A stretch of 64,000 nt of DNA from Streptomyces sp. NBC_00344 (GCF_036088315.1 NZ_CP107996.1:3242501-3306500); one strand, 5' to 3'. Positions 8,289-17,172 are shown, numbered from the stretch's first letter. Numbers and translations are program-made. Notes: generated from the letters alone by a model not told the origin.

Positions 8289-9881
8289 CTACTCCTCCAG
8301 CTCGCCGCCGCCGCTGGAGAACTGGGCCAGCCGGAAGATCACGAACTCGGCGGGCTTGACCGGGGAGACACCGATCTCACAGATGACACGGCCGAGGTCG
8401 ACGGACTCGGGCGGGTTGGTCTCGGCGTCGCACTTCACGTAGTAGGCGTCCTCCGGCGTGCTGCCGAAGAGGGCGCCGTTGCGCCACTCGGTCACCATGA
8501 AGGCGGAGATGTTGCGCCTGATCCGGGCCCACAGCGCCTGGTCGTTCGGTTCGAAGACGACCCACTGGGTACCGGTGAGGATCGACTCCTCGAGGTAGTT
8601 GAAGTACCGGCGCACGTTGAGGTAGCGCCAGGCCGGGTCGGAGGAGAGGGTGCGCGCACCCCAGATCCGGATCCCGCGGCCGGGGAAGGAGCGGATGCAG
8701 TTGATGCCGATCGGGTTGAGCAGATCCTGCTCACCGCGGGTGATCTGCATCTCCAGGTCCACCGCGCCGCGCACGACCTCGTTGGCAGGGGCCTTGTGCA
8801 CACCGCGCTCGAAGTCGTTGCGGGCCCACACCCCGGAGACGTGACCGCTGGGGGGCACCAGCCTGGTCTGGCCGCCCGCCGGGTCGAACACCTTGATCCA
8901 CGGGTAGTACAGGGCCGCGTACTTGGAGTCGTAGCCGGCCGTCTCCTGTCGCCATACCCGGATCTGGCGGGCGTTGAGGCCGGGCGGCGGGTCGATGACC
9001 GCCATCCGGTCGCCCATCAGCTCGCAGTGCGCGATCAGACCGAGCTGGACCGCCTTGACGGACTCCAGGTCGATGGCACCGCGCTGGTAGGCGGCCATCA
9101 GGTCGGGGACCGCGACCATCGAGATCTCGTCCACCGCTTCGAGACCGCCGAAGCCGGTCCGGTCGGCGGAGTCGCCCAGGTAGTCACCGATCCGCACCTG
9201 CTCGCCCGGCGTCTCCACCGGAAGGGGCGCCGCCGCCTGCGCGGGCGGCGCCGCGAGCGCCACCGACTGGTTCTCCGGCCTGGCGAGCTGCGCGGCCGCC
9301 GCGGCCTCCTGGAGAACGATCAGCTTCGAGCGTTCCTTGACCTGCGTGACCACATAGTTGCGACTGCCCTTCTTCGCCGACACGTCGAAGGCCTCGGCCA
9401 CCTTCTCGCCGTCCTTGACGACCAGCTTGAAGCGGTCGGCGGGGCCTTCGGCGTCCGCGACCTCGACGCTGATCGCGCCGCTCTCGCCGGGCGCGATCGC
9501 CGACACCTCGAAGGTACCGAGCTGCTTCGGCTCACCGGGCGGCAGCGCCGCAGGGGCTCCGGTACCCGCGGTGACGGCCGCCGGGCCCTGGCCCGCGTCG
9601 TCCGAAACCCCACCGGGCACCCCGCCGACGCGCACCACGTAGGCGGCGGAACCGCCGTTGTTGAAGAAGCCGTAGACCGAGTGCGCGAGGTAGTAGCCGT
9701 CGGTGAACTCCCCGAACGAAGCCACGTACTGCGTCCAGTTGGTCACCAGCGTCGGCTCGTTGAGCGGGCCGACGGGCGCGAGACCGACGAAGGCGGCCAC
9801 CGATGTGCCCACTCCCTCGATCGGACGCGAGCCGCTGGCCACCTCCTCCACGTACACGCCTGGTGACAGGTAAGACGGCAT
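8289..9881 (-). CDS. eCIS contractile sheath protein
   Basis: A 530-aa member of the phage tail sheath family. The N-terminus MPSYLSPGVYVEEVASGSRP with the PGVYVEE motif, and the C-terminal half (GARTLSSDPAWRYLNVRRYF, then ESILTGTQWVVFEPND and ending RLAQFSSGGGELEE), are diagnostic. The middle (about residues 85-245) is an Ala/Gly/Glu-rich insertion domain expected on the outer surface. Sheath subunits surround the tube and contract to drive it forward. A conserved RCDAETNP-like segment appears as KCDAETNPPESVDLGRV. The gene precedes the major tube gene and has an upstream GAGGAGAGC-type ribosome site. Confidence 0.95.
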   Translation of the reverse strand: MPSYLSPGVYVEEVASGSRPIEGVGTSVAAFVGLAPVGPLNEPTLVTNWTQYVASFGEFTDGYYLAHSVYGFFNNGGSAAYVVRVGGVPGGVSDDAGQGPAAVTAGTGAPAALPPGEPKQLGTFEVSAIAPGESGAISVEVADAEGPADRFKLVVKDGEKVAEAFDVSAKKGSRNYVVTQVKERSKLIVLQEAAAAAQLARPENQSVALAAPPAQAAAPLPVETPGEQVRIGDYLGDSADRTGFGGLEAVDEISMVAVPDLMAAYQRGAIDLESVKAVQLGLIAHCELMGDRMAVIDPPPGLNARQIRVWRQETAGYDSKYAALYYPWIKVFDPAGGQTRLVPPSGHVSGVWARNDFERGVHKAPANEVVRGAVDLEMQITRGEQDLLNPIGINCIRSFPGRGIRIWGARTLSSDPAWRYLNVRRYFNYLEESILTGTQWVVFEPNDQALWARIRRNISAFMVTEWRNGALFGSTPEDAYYVKCDAETNPPESVDLGRVICEIGVSPVKPAEFVIFRLAQFSSGGGELEE

Positions 9882-9950
9882 ACTCAGCTCTCCTCGGGGT
9901 ACAGGACAGGACCTGACTCAGCCTTCCTCGACATGCCCGTCCGCGTAACG

Positions 9951-9973
9951 GCCCCCCGTACCTTTCCGGGGGC
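9951..9973 (-). terminator. Stem-loop between DUF4157 gene and sheath gene
   Basis: A short GC stem (GCCCCC ... GGGGGC, loop about 10 nt) lies in the 142-bp gap downstream of the DUF4157 gene and upstream of the sheath. No T-run follows, so termination would be weak or factor-dependent. A nearby GGGCATGCCC palindrome is also present. It may separate expression of the putative cargo gene from the structural genes. Confidence 0.3.
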
Positions 9974-10023
9974 ATGACGGCTGCCCCGAAGGGCATGCCC
10001 GCGCCCACCAGGTCCCGGTCGGC

Positions 10024-12156
10024 TCAGGGGTTACCGTGCGCCCCCGCGGCAGCCGGGGCCGCCGCCATCTGCGGGGGCGGCGGCGCCGCCGCCAGCACCT
10101 GGTGGATGTGCTGGTACACCCGGATGGCGTCGTCGCAGAGCAGCGCGTACTGGCGCAACGCCGCCTGCTGCTCCTGCCGTTGTCCGGCCGTTTCCGCCTT
10201 CCGGTACTGGGCCGCCGCCGTGGAGAGCCCCGCGACACGCGAGCCCAGATCGGCGAGAACACCGCTGAGCTGAGGCGCCGGCGCGGCGGACCGGCTGTCG
10301 TGGTCGTGCACCGCGCGCGCCAGCTTGGGGTGCTCCTGGCGCAGATGGCCCGCCCACGCCTCGATACCGCTGAGCGTGCTGCCGGGACTGAAGCCGCGCA
10401 GTCCCTCCTCCCGGTCCAGCATGTTGTACGGGACGCCGAAGTTGCTCGCGATGTCGAGCACCTCATGCAGGGTGTGGTAACCCCACTTGACGGTGTGGTC
10501 GTAGTCGAGGCGCCAGAAGGCGAACAACGCCCAGGCGGCGGCGGACAGCTGACGGCCCGATGCACCGGCGTACGCGCCCTGGTTCATCATCCGGGCCGTG
10601 GTCTCCGACTGGCCCACCCATACGGGCACGTTGTGCTGCCGGGCCAGCGTCGTGGTGGGGTCGCCCTCGTCGCGGGTGATGAAGCCGACCCCACGGTCGA
10701 CGTGCATTCCCTTGCTGTGCACCGCCTTCGCACGGTGACCGTCGGAGCCGATCTCCGACGTACCGGTGATCTGGTCGGGATGCGGCGGCGGGAGCAGGCC
10801 GCTGCCCGCGGTGGCCGCGCCGTGCCGGGCGGCCAGGAAGTACTCCATCGCATCGTGCATGGTCACGATCTTGTCGCGGATGTCGTACTTCTCAGGGTGC
10901 GCCAGCACCGCGAGCAGGTCCGAGCCGATCCCCGTCCTGGCTGCGGGGTTCGTGGCACCGACCTTGTCGAAGTGGGTGCGGTAGGTGCCGTACTGCCGGC
11001 CGTTCACCAGGCCGGTGCCGAGTTCCTTGATGATCTGGTCGTACATGCCGGGCTTGAGGCCCGGGTGGCCCGGGCTGCCGGGCGATCCGCCGAGACCGGT
11101 GATCCATGTGTGCACCTTGGCCAGCACGATGTCGAGATTGACCTCGACCTCGTCGTTGCCCTTCACCTGCTCGGCGAGCTCCTTCTCGCGGTGGCGTCCG
11201 GGCTTCTGCCGCACCCAGCCCAGCACCCCGGCGTAGAGCTGCGCGACCCCGGGGTAGCTGTGGTTGCGGGCCTTGCGCCCGTACACGGGGTGGTGCTTGT
11301 TCGTGGCGTCCTTCTCACCCGCCCCCGCGTCGTTCACCCACTTGTCCAGCTGCTGCTTCATCGCCAGCTGGTGTTCCTGGAATTCCTTCTGGCGCTCCGG
11401 GGGCTCGTTCCTGACGAAGGTCTCGATCTCCTTCCACAGCGGCCCGGAGTCCTTCTCGTGCGCACCCGCGTGCTGGTTGGAGTACACCGTGCCCGCCAGC
11501 ACGACGGCACGCTGGACCGGCGCCGCCTGCGGCCGGCTCTCCGCCGTGTGCTGCCCCGCCATCACCGGCTCTGCCCCGGCCGGGTGGCTCAGAACCTGAT
11601 GGGCGGTCGCCTCGGCCTCGCGTTCGAAGCGGTCCGACGGATCCGACACCGACAGACCCGAACCGTTGTCGGTGCCGGCGACCGGCCCCCTGCGCTGCTG
11701 GATCACATGGGTCAGCTCATGGGCCAGGGTGTGCCGGTCGGCACCGCCGTCCCCGACCACCACATGGTTGCCCGACGTGTAGGCACGCGCTCCCACCTCG
11801 GCGGCGGAGCGTCGCGCCTCGGTGCCGGTGTGCAGCCGGACATCGGAGAAGTCCTCGCCGAACCGCGCCTCCATGTCCGCTCTCACCGCACCGTCCAGGG
11901 CCCGGCCGGGGGCCCGGAGGACACCGGCAACGGCGGAACGCTGGACGGCAGCGCCGTCCACCCGCTCGTCGCCGAGGATCCGGCTGACAGCGGCGTTGCC
12001 CAGGGCACGTTGCAGCGCCGCGACGTCCCCGGCTGCCGGGCGCCCGGCAGCCGCCCGCCCGGCGTGTCCGGCCAGCAGGAACGCCGCTGCCTTCCTCGCT
12101 TCGGGGCCGCCCGGGGCGACCCGCGCGGTTCCGTCTTCAGGCCGATGTGCTCGCAT
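10024..12156 (-). CDS. DUF4157 (eCIS core) protein with large uncharacterised C-terminal region; candidate eCIS cargo
   Basis: A 710-aa protein. Residues about 85-160 form a DUF4157 domain with a metalloprotease-like HELTH at 146-150 (LAHELTHVIQQRRG), preceded by MEARFGEDFSDVRLHTG and the AYTSGNHVVVG strand typical of this domain. DUF4157 marks eCIS-associated proteins and often leads toxin cargo. VQR tripeptides at 71-73 and 214-216 bracket the domain and recur in the 1117-aa protein of the same cluster. Residues about 220-690 are a normal-complexity region I do not recognise: charged helices, then an Asp/His-rich stretch (DAMEYFLAARHG, HVDRGVGFITRDEGDP, FWRLDYDHTVKWGYHTLHE). The C-terminus is Pro/Ala-rich. 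The ATG at 12156 has AGGGAGAG upstream. No secretion signal. It could be an effector or a structural chaperone; an effector fits better. Confidence 0.85.
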   Translation of the reverse strand: MRAHRPEDGTARVAPGGPEARKAAAFLLAGHAGRAAAGRPAAGDVAALQRALGNAAVSRILGDERVDGAAVQRSAVAGVLRAPGRALDGAVRADMEARFGEDFSDVRLHTGTEARRSAAEVGARAYTSGNHVVVGDGGADRHTLAHELTHVIQQRRGPVAGTDNGSGLSVSDPSDRFEREAEATAHQVLSHPAGAEPVMAGQHTAESRPQAAPVQRAVVLAGTVYSNQHAGAHEKDSGPLWKEIETFVRNEPPERQKEFQEHQLAMKQQLDKWVNDAGAGEKDATNKHHPVYGRKARNHSYPGVAQLYAGVLGWVRQKPGRHREKELAEQVKGNDEVEVNLDIVLAKVHTWITGLGGSPGSPGHPGLKPGMYDQIIKELGTGLVNGRQYGTYRTHFDKVGATNPAARTGIGSDLLAVLAHPEKYDIRDKIVTMHDAMEYFLAARHGAATAGSGLLPPPHPDQITGTSEIGSDGHRAKAVHSKGMHVDRGVGFITRDEGDPTTTLARQHNVPVWVGQSETTARMMNQGAYAGASGRQLSAAAWALFAFWRLDYDHTVKWGYHTLHEVLDIASNFGVPYNMLDREEGLRGFSPGSTLSGIEAWAGHLRQEHPKLARAVHDHDSRSAAPAPQLSGVLADLGSRVAGLSTAAAQYRKAETAGQRQEQQAALRQYALLCDDAIRVYQHIHQVLAAAPPPPQMAAAPAAAGAHGNP

Positions 12157-12496
12157 GCGCTCTCCCTGGACCGGTCGATCCCGTAACCGCTGGAATCAAC
12201 CAGTTCCGCGGAAGCCGCGAAAGGGCAACGGGGGCAGACCACCGGGCACCGCTACCGGCCGGCCGGGCCGGGCCTCCGGGCGGGCTGTGCGGCGGCCGTC
12301 CGGCCCGTGGCATCGCCACGGCTCCCGCCCCGGCGGCCGGCCGTACCCGGGCCCGCACGACCGGCGGATACCGGCGAAGGCCGACGCTCGCCGCGCGCCA
12401 TCCGCCGGATCCGCCCGTCGGACTCGGCCTGTTCGGGCAACGGCCCTGCCCCGCAGCCTGGCGACCGGACCACAGCCCCTCGTCTAGCGTCGGCAT
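12157..12496. other. Divergent intergenic region, DUF4157 gene / lectin gene
   Basis: These 340 bp separate two divergent genes and must hold promoters for both. No small gene, tRNA or clear hairpin was recognised. The 3' end (from 12486) begins the 37-bp sequence that is repeated at 14010. Confidence 0.4.
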
Positions 12497-12522
12497 GTGA
12501 GCATCTGGACCTCCATCGAGCC
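12486..12522 (+). repeat. 37-bp direct repeat, copy 1 (start of lectin gene)
   Basis: Perfectly identical to 14010-14046. It covers 11 bp of leader, the GTG start and codons 1-9 (MSIWTSIEP region). Confidence 0.9.
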
Positions 12523-13906
12523 CGCGTCCACCACCGTGGATCCCGGCAGCACGACCACCGTGCGGCTGAGGCTTCGCAACACCGGGGACATCGTCGACGA
12601 GTACCGGTGCGTACCGGTCGGTGACATCGCCCCGTACATCACCGTGGAACCCGCGACGATACGGCTGTATCCCGGCACGACGGGCACGGTCGAGCTCACC
12701 TTCGCACCACCACGCACCCCGGACGCGACCGCCGGCCCCAACCCCTACGGCATCCAGATCACCCCCACCGAACACCCCGGGGCAACCACCGTCCCCGAAG
12801 GCAACCTCACCATCACGCCGTTCACCGAGGTACGCGCCGAACTCGTCCCCCACACCGTCAAAGGCCGCTTCCGCGGACGCCCCAAACTCGCCATCGACAA
12901 CATCGGCAACACCAGGCTCACCGCCTCCGTCAATGGCAGCGAAAACGGCGACCAGCTCTCCTACGAGATCCACCCCGCCAACGTCCAGATCGAGCCCGGC
13001 CGCGCAGCCTTCGTCAACACCACCCTGCGCCCCCGCAACATCACCTGGTTCGGGCGAAAGGAAAACCGCCCCTACCGCCTCGCCGTCCAGCGCTCCGGCA
13101 CCCCACCCCTCACCATCGACGGCACCTACGTACAAAAAGGCTTCCTGCCACGCTGGCTCGCCACGTTCCTCGCCGTGGCCCTGGCTCTCACGGTGATGTT
13201 CGTGATCGCCTGGTTCGCCTACAAACCGCAGGTGCACAGCCTGGCGACGGAACAGCTCGCCGAGTCCGGCAAGAAGCTCCCCACCCCGACACCGAGCGCG
13301 CCGCTGCCCCAGCCGTCGCCGAGCTCATCGGCCGCCGCGCTTCCCGTCCCCTCGCCCAAGCCCGGTGACAGCGGAGGCGGTTCGGGCGGCGGCAAGCCGA
13401 AGACGCGGAAGAAGCCGGATCCGGCCAGTGCCAGCAGGGTGCTCATCAAGAACACCACCACCGGCAAATGTGCCAACCTCCCCGGCTTCGACAAGGGCAC
13501 GGTGGGCGGCGATGTGACCGAGTGGACCTGCGACGGCACGGCAAACGACAACCAGCTCTGGAACTTCGAGGTCCGCTACGCCAAGGGCGGCCCGAACGAC
13601 AACAGCCTCTTCCAGATACGCAACGTCAAGGACGACTTCTGCATGGATCTCCCGGAGCGGGGCGGCCAGCCGGCCACGACCCATCTCAGGGAGTCGGGCT
13701 GCGACGGCACCCAGGCCGACAACCAGCTCTGGTGGCTGGACAAGCAGTCGGACGGTCACTACTGGATCCGCAACTACGCCAGCAACCACCTCTGCCTGGA
13801 TGTCTCCGGATACAGCGACGGCAAGGACGCCACCCCGCTCACCATCTATGAGTGCAGCAACACCGACGACCAGGAGTGGATCATCGTCAAGCCGACCACT
13901 CCGTAA
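12497..13906 (+). CDS. Single-pass membrane protein with Ig-like N-terminus and ricin-type (QxW) lectin domain
   Basis: A 469-aa protein from a GTG start. Residues 1-210 form beta-rich segments resembling the cytosolic half of Streptomyces 'hydrolytic' proteins (SIWTSIEPASTTVDPGSTT...). One membrane helix follows at about 219-241 (WLATFLAVALALTVMFVIAW), then a Pro/Ser/Gly linker (about 260-310) and a beta-trefoil lectin domain (about 315-469) with repeated NDNQLW, ADNQLWW and DDQEW motifs. Topology suggests a cytosolic N-terminus and an extracytoplasmic carbohydrate-binding C-terminus. It is the only plus-strand gene inside the eCIS cluster and converges on the ATPase gene. A membrane-envelope adaptor for the injection particle is plausible but inferred. 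Confidence 0.8.
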   Translation: MSIWTSIEPASTTVDPGSTTTVRLRLRNTGDIVDEYRCVPVGDIAPYITVEPATIRLYPGTTGTVELTFAPPRTPDATAGPNPYGIQITPTEHPGATTVPEGNLTITPFTEVRAELVPHTVKGRFRGRPKLAIDNIGNTRLTASVNGSENGDQLSYEIHPANVQIEPGRAAFVNTTLRPRNITWFGRKENRPYRLAVQRSGTPPLTIDGTYVQKGFLPRWLATFLAVALALTVMFVIAWFAYKPQVHSLATEQLAESGKKLPTPTPSAPLPQPSPSSSAAALPVPSPKPGDSGGGSGGGKPKTRKKPDPASASRVLIKNTTTGKCANLPGFDKGTVGGDVTEWTCDGTANDNQLWNFEVRYAKGGPNDNSLFQIRNVKDDFCMDLPERGGQPATTHLRESGCDGTQADNQLWWLDKQSDGHYWIRNYASNHLCLDVSGYSDGKDATPLTIYECSNTDDQEWIIVKPTTP

Positions 13907-14009
13907 CCCCGCTGTGCCGCCGGGGCAGTTCGGGACGCCTCCACGGGCAGCCGGAGTGCCCGGCGGCCTGCTGACCCCGGGCCGGTGCGCCGGCTACCGG
14001 ACAGCCCTC

Positions 14010-14046
14010 AGCGTCGGCATGTGAGCATCTGGACCTCCATCGAGCC
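14010..14046 (+). repeat. 37-bp direct repeat, copy 2
   Basis: Perfect copy of 12486-12522, placed about 1.5 kb downstream in the same orientation. Confidence 0.9.
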
Positions 14047-14308
14047 GTCCGCGGCGCCGAAGCCGGCCTCCACGGCCGGAAGTGGCGGGACGGACAGCGG
14101 TGCGGGCAGTGGCGGAGGATCGTCGTCGGGCCCGGCCGGCAAGAAGGCCCCTGCCCATGGACCGCTGCCGCTCAGGGCGGGTGACGGGCCGAACCTCTTC
14201 GTGCAGTTCGCGCAGCTCCGGCTCGCCGCCATCCGCGCGAACGATCCGTGCAGGCTCACCGCCGCCCACACCGTCGGCGTCATGGAAAGGCGACCGTGGC
14301 ATCACTCT
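14021..14308 (+). pseudogene. Remnant of a lectin-gene paralogue
   Basis: A GTG at 14021 starts a frame identical to the first nine residues of the 469-aa membrane protein, then diverges into PSAAPKPASTAGSGG-type low-complexity sequence and a KKAPAHGPLPLRAGDGPN segment. There is no membrane helix and no lectin domain, and the frame continues antisense through the ATPase gene because GC-rich DNA lacks stops. I read this as the truncated 5' end of a duplicated gene; a short functional peptide cannot be excluded. Confidence 0.5.
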
Positions 14309-16441
14309 TCACCAGCCGCCGCTGTCGTCCAGCACCAGGCGCCCGGCCTTGCGGTATTCGCGCCGGGCGCCCTTCAGCAGGTCCGCCGTGGCGACCGGGG
14401 ACCCGCGCCCGGCTGCCGCATAGGCGGCGGTGACCACGGCGCTTCGGATCGAACCGCCGGCCAGCTCGAACTCCTTGGCGCACCGGCCCGGGTCGATGTC
14501 ATCGGCGCACGGCACATGGGCCAGGCTGTGCTGCCACAGGGCCAGCCGCTGATCGGCGTCGGGAAAGGGAAAGTCGACGATCAGGTCCAGTCGCCGGGTG
14601 AACGCCTCGTCGATATTGGCCCGCAGATTGGTGGTGAGCAGCACGATGCCGTCGAAGGACTCCAGCCGCTGCAGAAGATAGGCGCTCTCCAGGTTGGCGT
14701 AGCGGTCGTTGGAACTGGTCACCTCCGAGCGCTTGCCGAAAACGGCGTCGGCCTCGTCGAAGAGCAGCACCGCGTCGGTGCGGTCGGCCTCGGTGAAGAT
14801 CCGTTCCAGGTTCTTCTCGGTCTCGCCCACGTATTTGTCGACGACCGACGAGAGCTGCACCACGTACAGATCAAGCCCGAGTTCGGCCGCGACCACCTCG
14901 GCGGACAGCGTCTTGCCGGTACCCGAATCGCCCGCGAACAGCGCGAGTGCGCCCCGCCCCCGCCCGCCGCCCGCGCTCAGCCGCCAGTCGCCGAGCACCC
15001 GGTCGCGGTGCCGGGCCCGCAGCGCAAGCTCGTGCAGCTGCGCCAACGGGCGCTCGGGCAGCACCAGGTCAGCCCAGCCGACGTCGGGCCTGATCCGGCG
15101 GGCATGCTGCTCGAGGCCCGACGCGGACTGCTGCCTGGCGGCCAGCCGCAGATGCGCGGCGGACAACTCGGCGCCGTCGAAGGCGGCGAGTTGCAGCCCG
15201 GCCCGTGCGGTGCGGCGGATACGGTCACCGTCCAGCCGGTAGGGCGCGACGACCTGCGCCAGATCGAAGCCGAGGGAGCCGGCTCCCTCCGGCAGTCCCA
15301 GAGCGTCGGTCCAGGCACCGAGATCGCCGGCCCGCTGCCGGGGGGCGTCGATGACCAGCGGGTCGCTGTCGCACCAGTGCGGATCGTACGGCCGTGCCCC
15401 CGCCAGCAGCACCGGCACGTCACCGCCCGCCAGCGCCCGCAGCAGCGGTCCCGGTTTCCCGGGTACCGGCGCCACGACGATCGCGCAGCCCCGCAGCCGC
15501 GCCTCCCGAAGCAGTACGGGCAGCAGCGGCCACGCGCCGCCGTCCCCGCCCCGGTCCTCGCCCCCGGGCGCCGGGCCCGCCGCCGCCACACCCCCCTGCG
15601 TCCCGTTCCCCGGCGTGAAGTGCAGCGCCTCCAGACCCGCCGTGCTCAGCGCGGCGGTGGCGCACACCAGGGCGTCCCCCTCCCGGTCCGCGCGCAGATA
15701 CACCGTCGGCGAGCCGTCGGCCAGCAGCGCGGCAAGCCTCCCCACCAGCGCATCCGGCGGTGCGGCGTCGGCCGGCACCGGACGGGCCGGAAGCAGCCTG
15801 GCGTGCCCGGTGAGAGCGGCGTCCGGGGTGTCGTCCCCCAGCAGATACGCCGCGACCCGGTCGGGGACGCTCAGCACACGGCTGAGGAAGGGGCGTTCCG
15901 GCTCCTCGACACGGACCAGGCCCAGGGCGAGCAGCGGAGCCGACGGATGGAAACGGGCCCGGGCCGACGGGTCGTGCGAGGGCAGACCGCACAGCTCGAC
16001 GGCCAGACCGATCGTCGTCCGGCGGCGGCTGACATCGTCGTTGAGGTAGCCGTACAGCGGCTCGAAGGCACGGTCGAGATCGGGAGCGAGCGCCAGCAGC
16101 AGGATCGCGGTGTCGAGCGGAGTGAGGCCCAGGCGGCCGGACAGCCCGCGCAGCCGGTCCCCGTCCGGTGGCCCGGCGGGACCCGCATCCGCGACGATGC
16201 CGGGAACGCCGGCCTCGCCGGGCCGGACATCTGCGCCACCGCCCGCATGGGGGCGGAGCAGTTGCCGCACCGCCTCATCGGACAGATAGAGACCGCGCAG
16301 CGGATCAGCTGCGGTCGGGTCGGTGGCGCTGCGCCGCGCCACAAGATCTGTGACCCGGTCACGCAGCTGCCCCAGCCTGCCGAGCAGCACCCCTGCCGGA
16401 GTGGCTCCCGGATCAGCGGGGTTGAGGTCTGCTGAGGTCAT
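14309..16441 (-). CDS. eCIS-associated AAA+ ATPase
   Basis: A 710-aa protein with a C-terminal AAA+ module. The Walker A is GDSGTGKTLSAEVVAAELG (about residues 500-518), the Walker B VLLFDEADAVFG (about 557-568), then SNDRYANLESAYLLQRLE and the arginine-finger region FTRRLDLIVDFPFPD. The N-terminal 450 residues are a winged-helix/lid-type region typical of the long eCIS ATPases (Afp15 group). Every eCIS locus carries such an ATPase, thought to help assemble or dismantle particles or to set up cargo. Its ATG overlaps the stop of the DUF4255 gene (ATGA). Confidence 0.92.
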   Translation of the reverse strand: MTSADLNPADPGATPAGVLLGRLGQLRDRVTDLVARRSATDPTAADPLRGLYLSDEAVRQLLRPHAGGGADVRPGEAGVPGIVADAGPAGPPDGDRLRGLSGRLGLTPLDTAILLLALAPDLDRAFEPLYGYLNDDVSRRRTTIGLAVELCGLPSHDPSARARFHPSAPLLALGLVRVEEPERPFLSRVLSVPDRVAAYLLGDDTPDAALTGHARLLPARPVPADAAPPDALVGRLAALLADGSPTVYLRADREGDALVCATAALSTAGLEALHFTPGNGTQGGVAAAGPAPGGEDRGGDGGAWPLLPVLLREARLRGCAIVVAPVPGKPGPLLRALAGGDVPVLLAGARPYDPHWCDSDPLVIDAPRQRAGDLGAWTDALGLPEGAGSLGFDLAQVVAPYRLDGDRIRRTARAGLQLAAFDGAELSAAHLRLAARQQSASGLEQHARRIRPDVGWADLVLPERPLAQLHELALRARHRDRVLGDWRLSAGGGRGRGALALFAGDSGTGKTLSAEVVAAELGLDLYVVQLSSVVDKYVGETEKNLERIFTEADRTDAVLLFDEADAVFGKRSEVTSSNDRYANLESAYLLQRLESFDGIVLLTTNLRANIDEAFTRRLDLIVDFPFPDADQRLALWQHSLAHVPCADDIDPGRCAKEFELAGGSIRSAVVTAAYAAAGRGSPVATADLLKGARREYRKAGRLVLDDSGGW

Positions 16442-17172
16442 TCGGACTGCGCTCCCGTGTTCCGCGGCCCGTCGGCTGCGTCCCCGCGGCCGGCGGCGGA
16501 CGGCGCGACCCCGGCGCGCGCACCTGGCGTGCGCCGCCTCCCGCCGCCGGTGAAATGCCGTTCCTGGTGCAGCCGTTGCGGAGAGTCGTCGAGCGTGCCG
16601 TCCGTGCCGCGCACCCGTACCCCGGCCCCCTCGGTGACCGGCGGCCCCGCCTCGTACTCGGGAAACGCCGGAAACGGCGCGGTGACCACGAGATCGAGGG
16701 ACGGCTTGAGTTCACCGCCCAGCGCGGACCAGATCTCGGCGAAGGACCGCGCGTCCGTCTGCAGACCCGCCACCGTCATGGGCACGGTGAGTCCGAGCTC
16801 GGCCAGCGCTCCGGTGAGCTCCTCGGGCGGCAGCACCTCGCGGGGCAGCAGGGTGGCCAGCACGGCGGAGAGCATCCGGTGCTCATCCTGCGGCTGTTTG
16901 GTCCAGGCTGTGACGAGGTACGAAAGCCGGAACCAGCGCGGTGGCTGACGCCTCTTCAGTACCACGCCCCGCTCGTCCTTGACCGAGACGGCGCCCCGCT
17001 CCCGCCGTTTGACGTCCTCCCGGATGTCGTACAGGTAGGCGTCGATCGTCGGCGCGTTGCGCCGCGCCGCCCAGTCACGGGTCGGTGCGTCGAAGGCGAT
17101 GTCGACCCCGGTCCCCGCCAGGGCCCCTCCGGACAGCAGCCCCCTGAGGACCTCGTCCACCTCATGGATCAC
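16438..17172 (-). CDS. DUF4255 eCIS protein (tube-cap/terminator-like)
   Basis: A 244-aa protein read from the GTG at 17172, which has AAGGG seven bases upstream and gives the family start (M)IHEVDEVLRGLL. Family features include DIAFDAPTRDWAARRNAPTI followed by DAYLYDIREDVKRRERG, then VVLKRRQPPRWFRLSYLVTA and WTKQPQDEHRMLSAVL. DUF4255 proteins resemble the tail terminator/cap group in contractile systems. The last 60 residues are Arg/Gly/Pro-rich and likely disordered. It is the first gene of the minus-strand eCIS block and overlaps the ATPase gene by 4 bp. A longer upstream frame to 17292 lacks family similarity. Confidence 0.88.
   Translation of the reverse strand: MIHEVDEVLRGLLSGGALAGTGVDIAFDAPTRDWAARRNAPTIDAYLYDIREDVKRRERGAVSVKDERGVVLKRRQPPRWFRLSYLVTAWTKQPQDEHRMLSAVLATLLPREVLPPEELTGALAELGLTVPMTVAGLQTDARSFAEIWSALGGELKPSLDLVVTAPFPAFPEYEAGPPVTEGAGVRVRGTDGTLDDSPQRLHQERHFTGGGRRRTPGARAGVAPSAAGRGDAADGPRNTGAQSE

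Larger units (their letters stand above)
13907..14308. other. Intergenic region containing a truncated copy of the lectin-gene start
   Basis: About 400 bp between convergent genes. No full gene is supported. It contains the second copy of a 37-bp repeat (14010-14046) that includes a GTG start and the first nine codons of the upstream gene, followed by a Gly/Ser-rich reading frame with no recognisable domain that runs antisense into the ATPase gene. Confidence 0.5.

Noticed and set aside
10036..12186. Long open frame (about 716 codons) on the plus strand
   Set aside because: Exactly antisense to the DUF4157 gene; composition is a high-GC shadow and no family match is visible.
13985..16435. 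816-codon plus-strand frame
   Set aside because: Only the first part is the lectin-start remnant; the rest is antisense to the AAA+ ATPase.
1..17172. Prophage or type VI secretion system
   Set aside because: No integrase, capsid, portal, terminase or lysis genes, and no T6SS membrane genes; AAA+ ATPase, DUF4255 and DUF4157 genes mark an eCIS.
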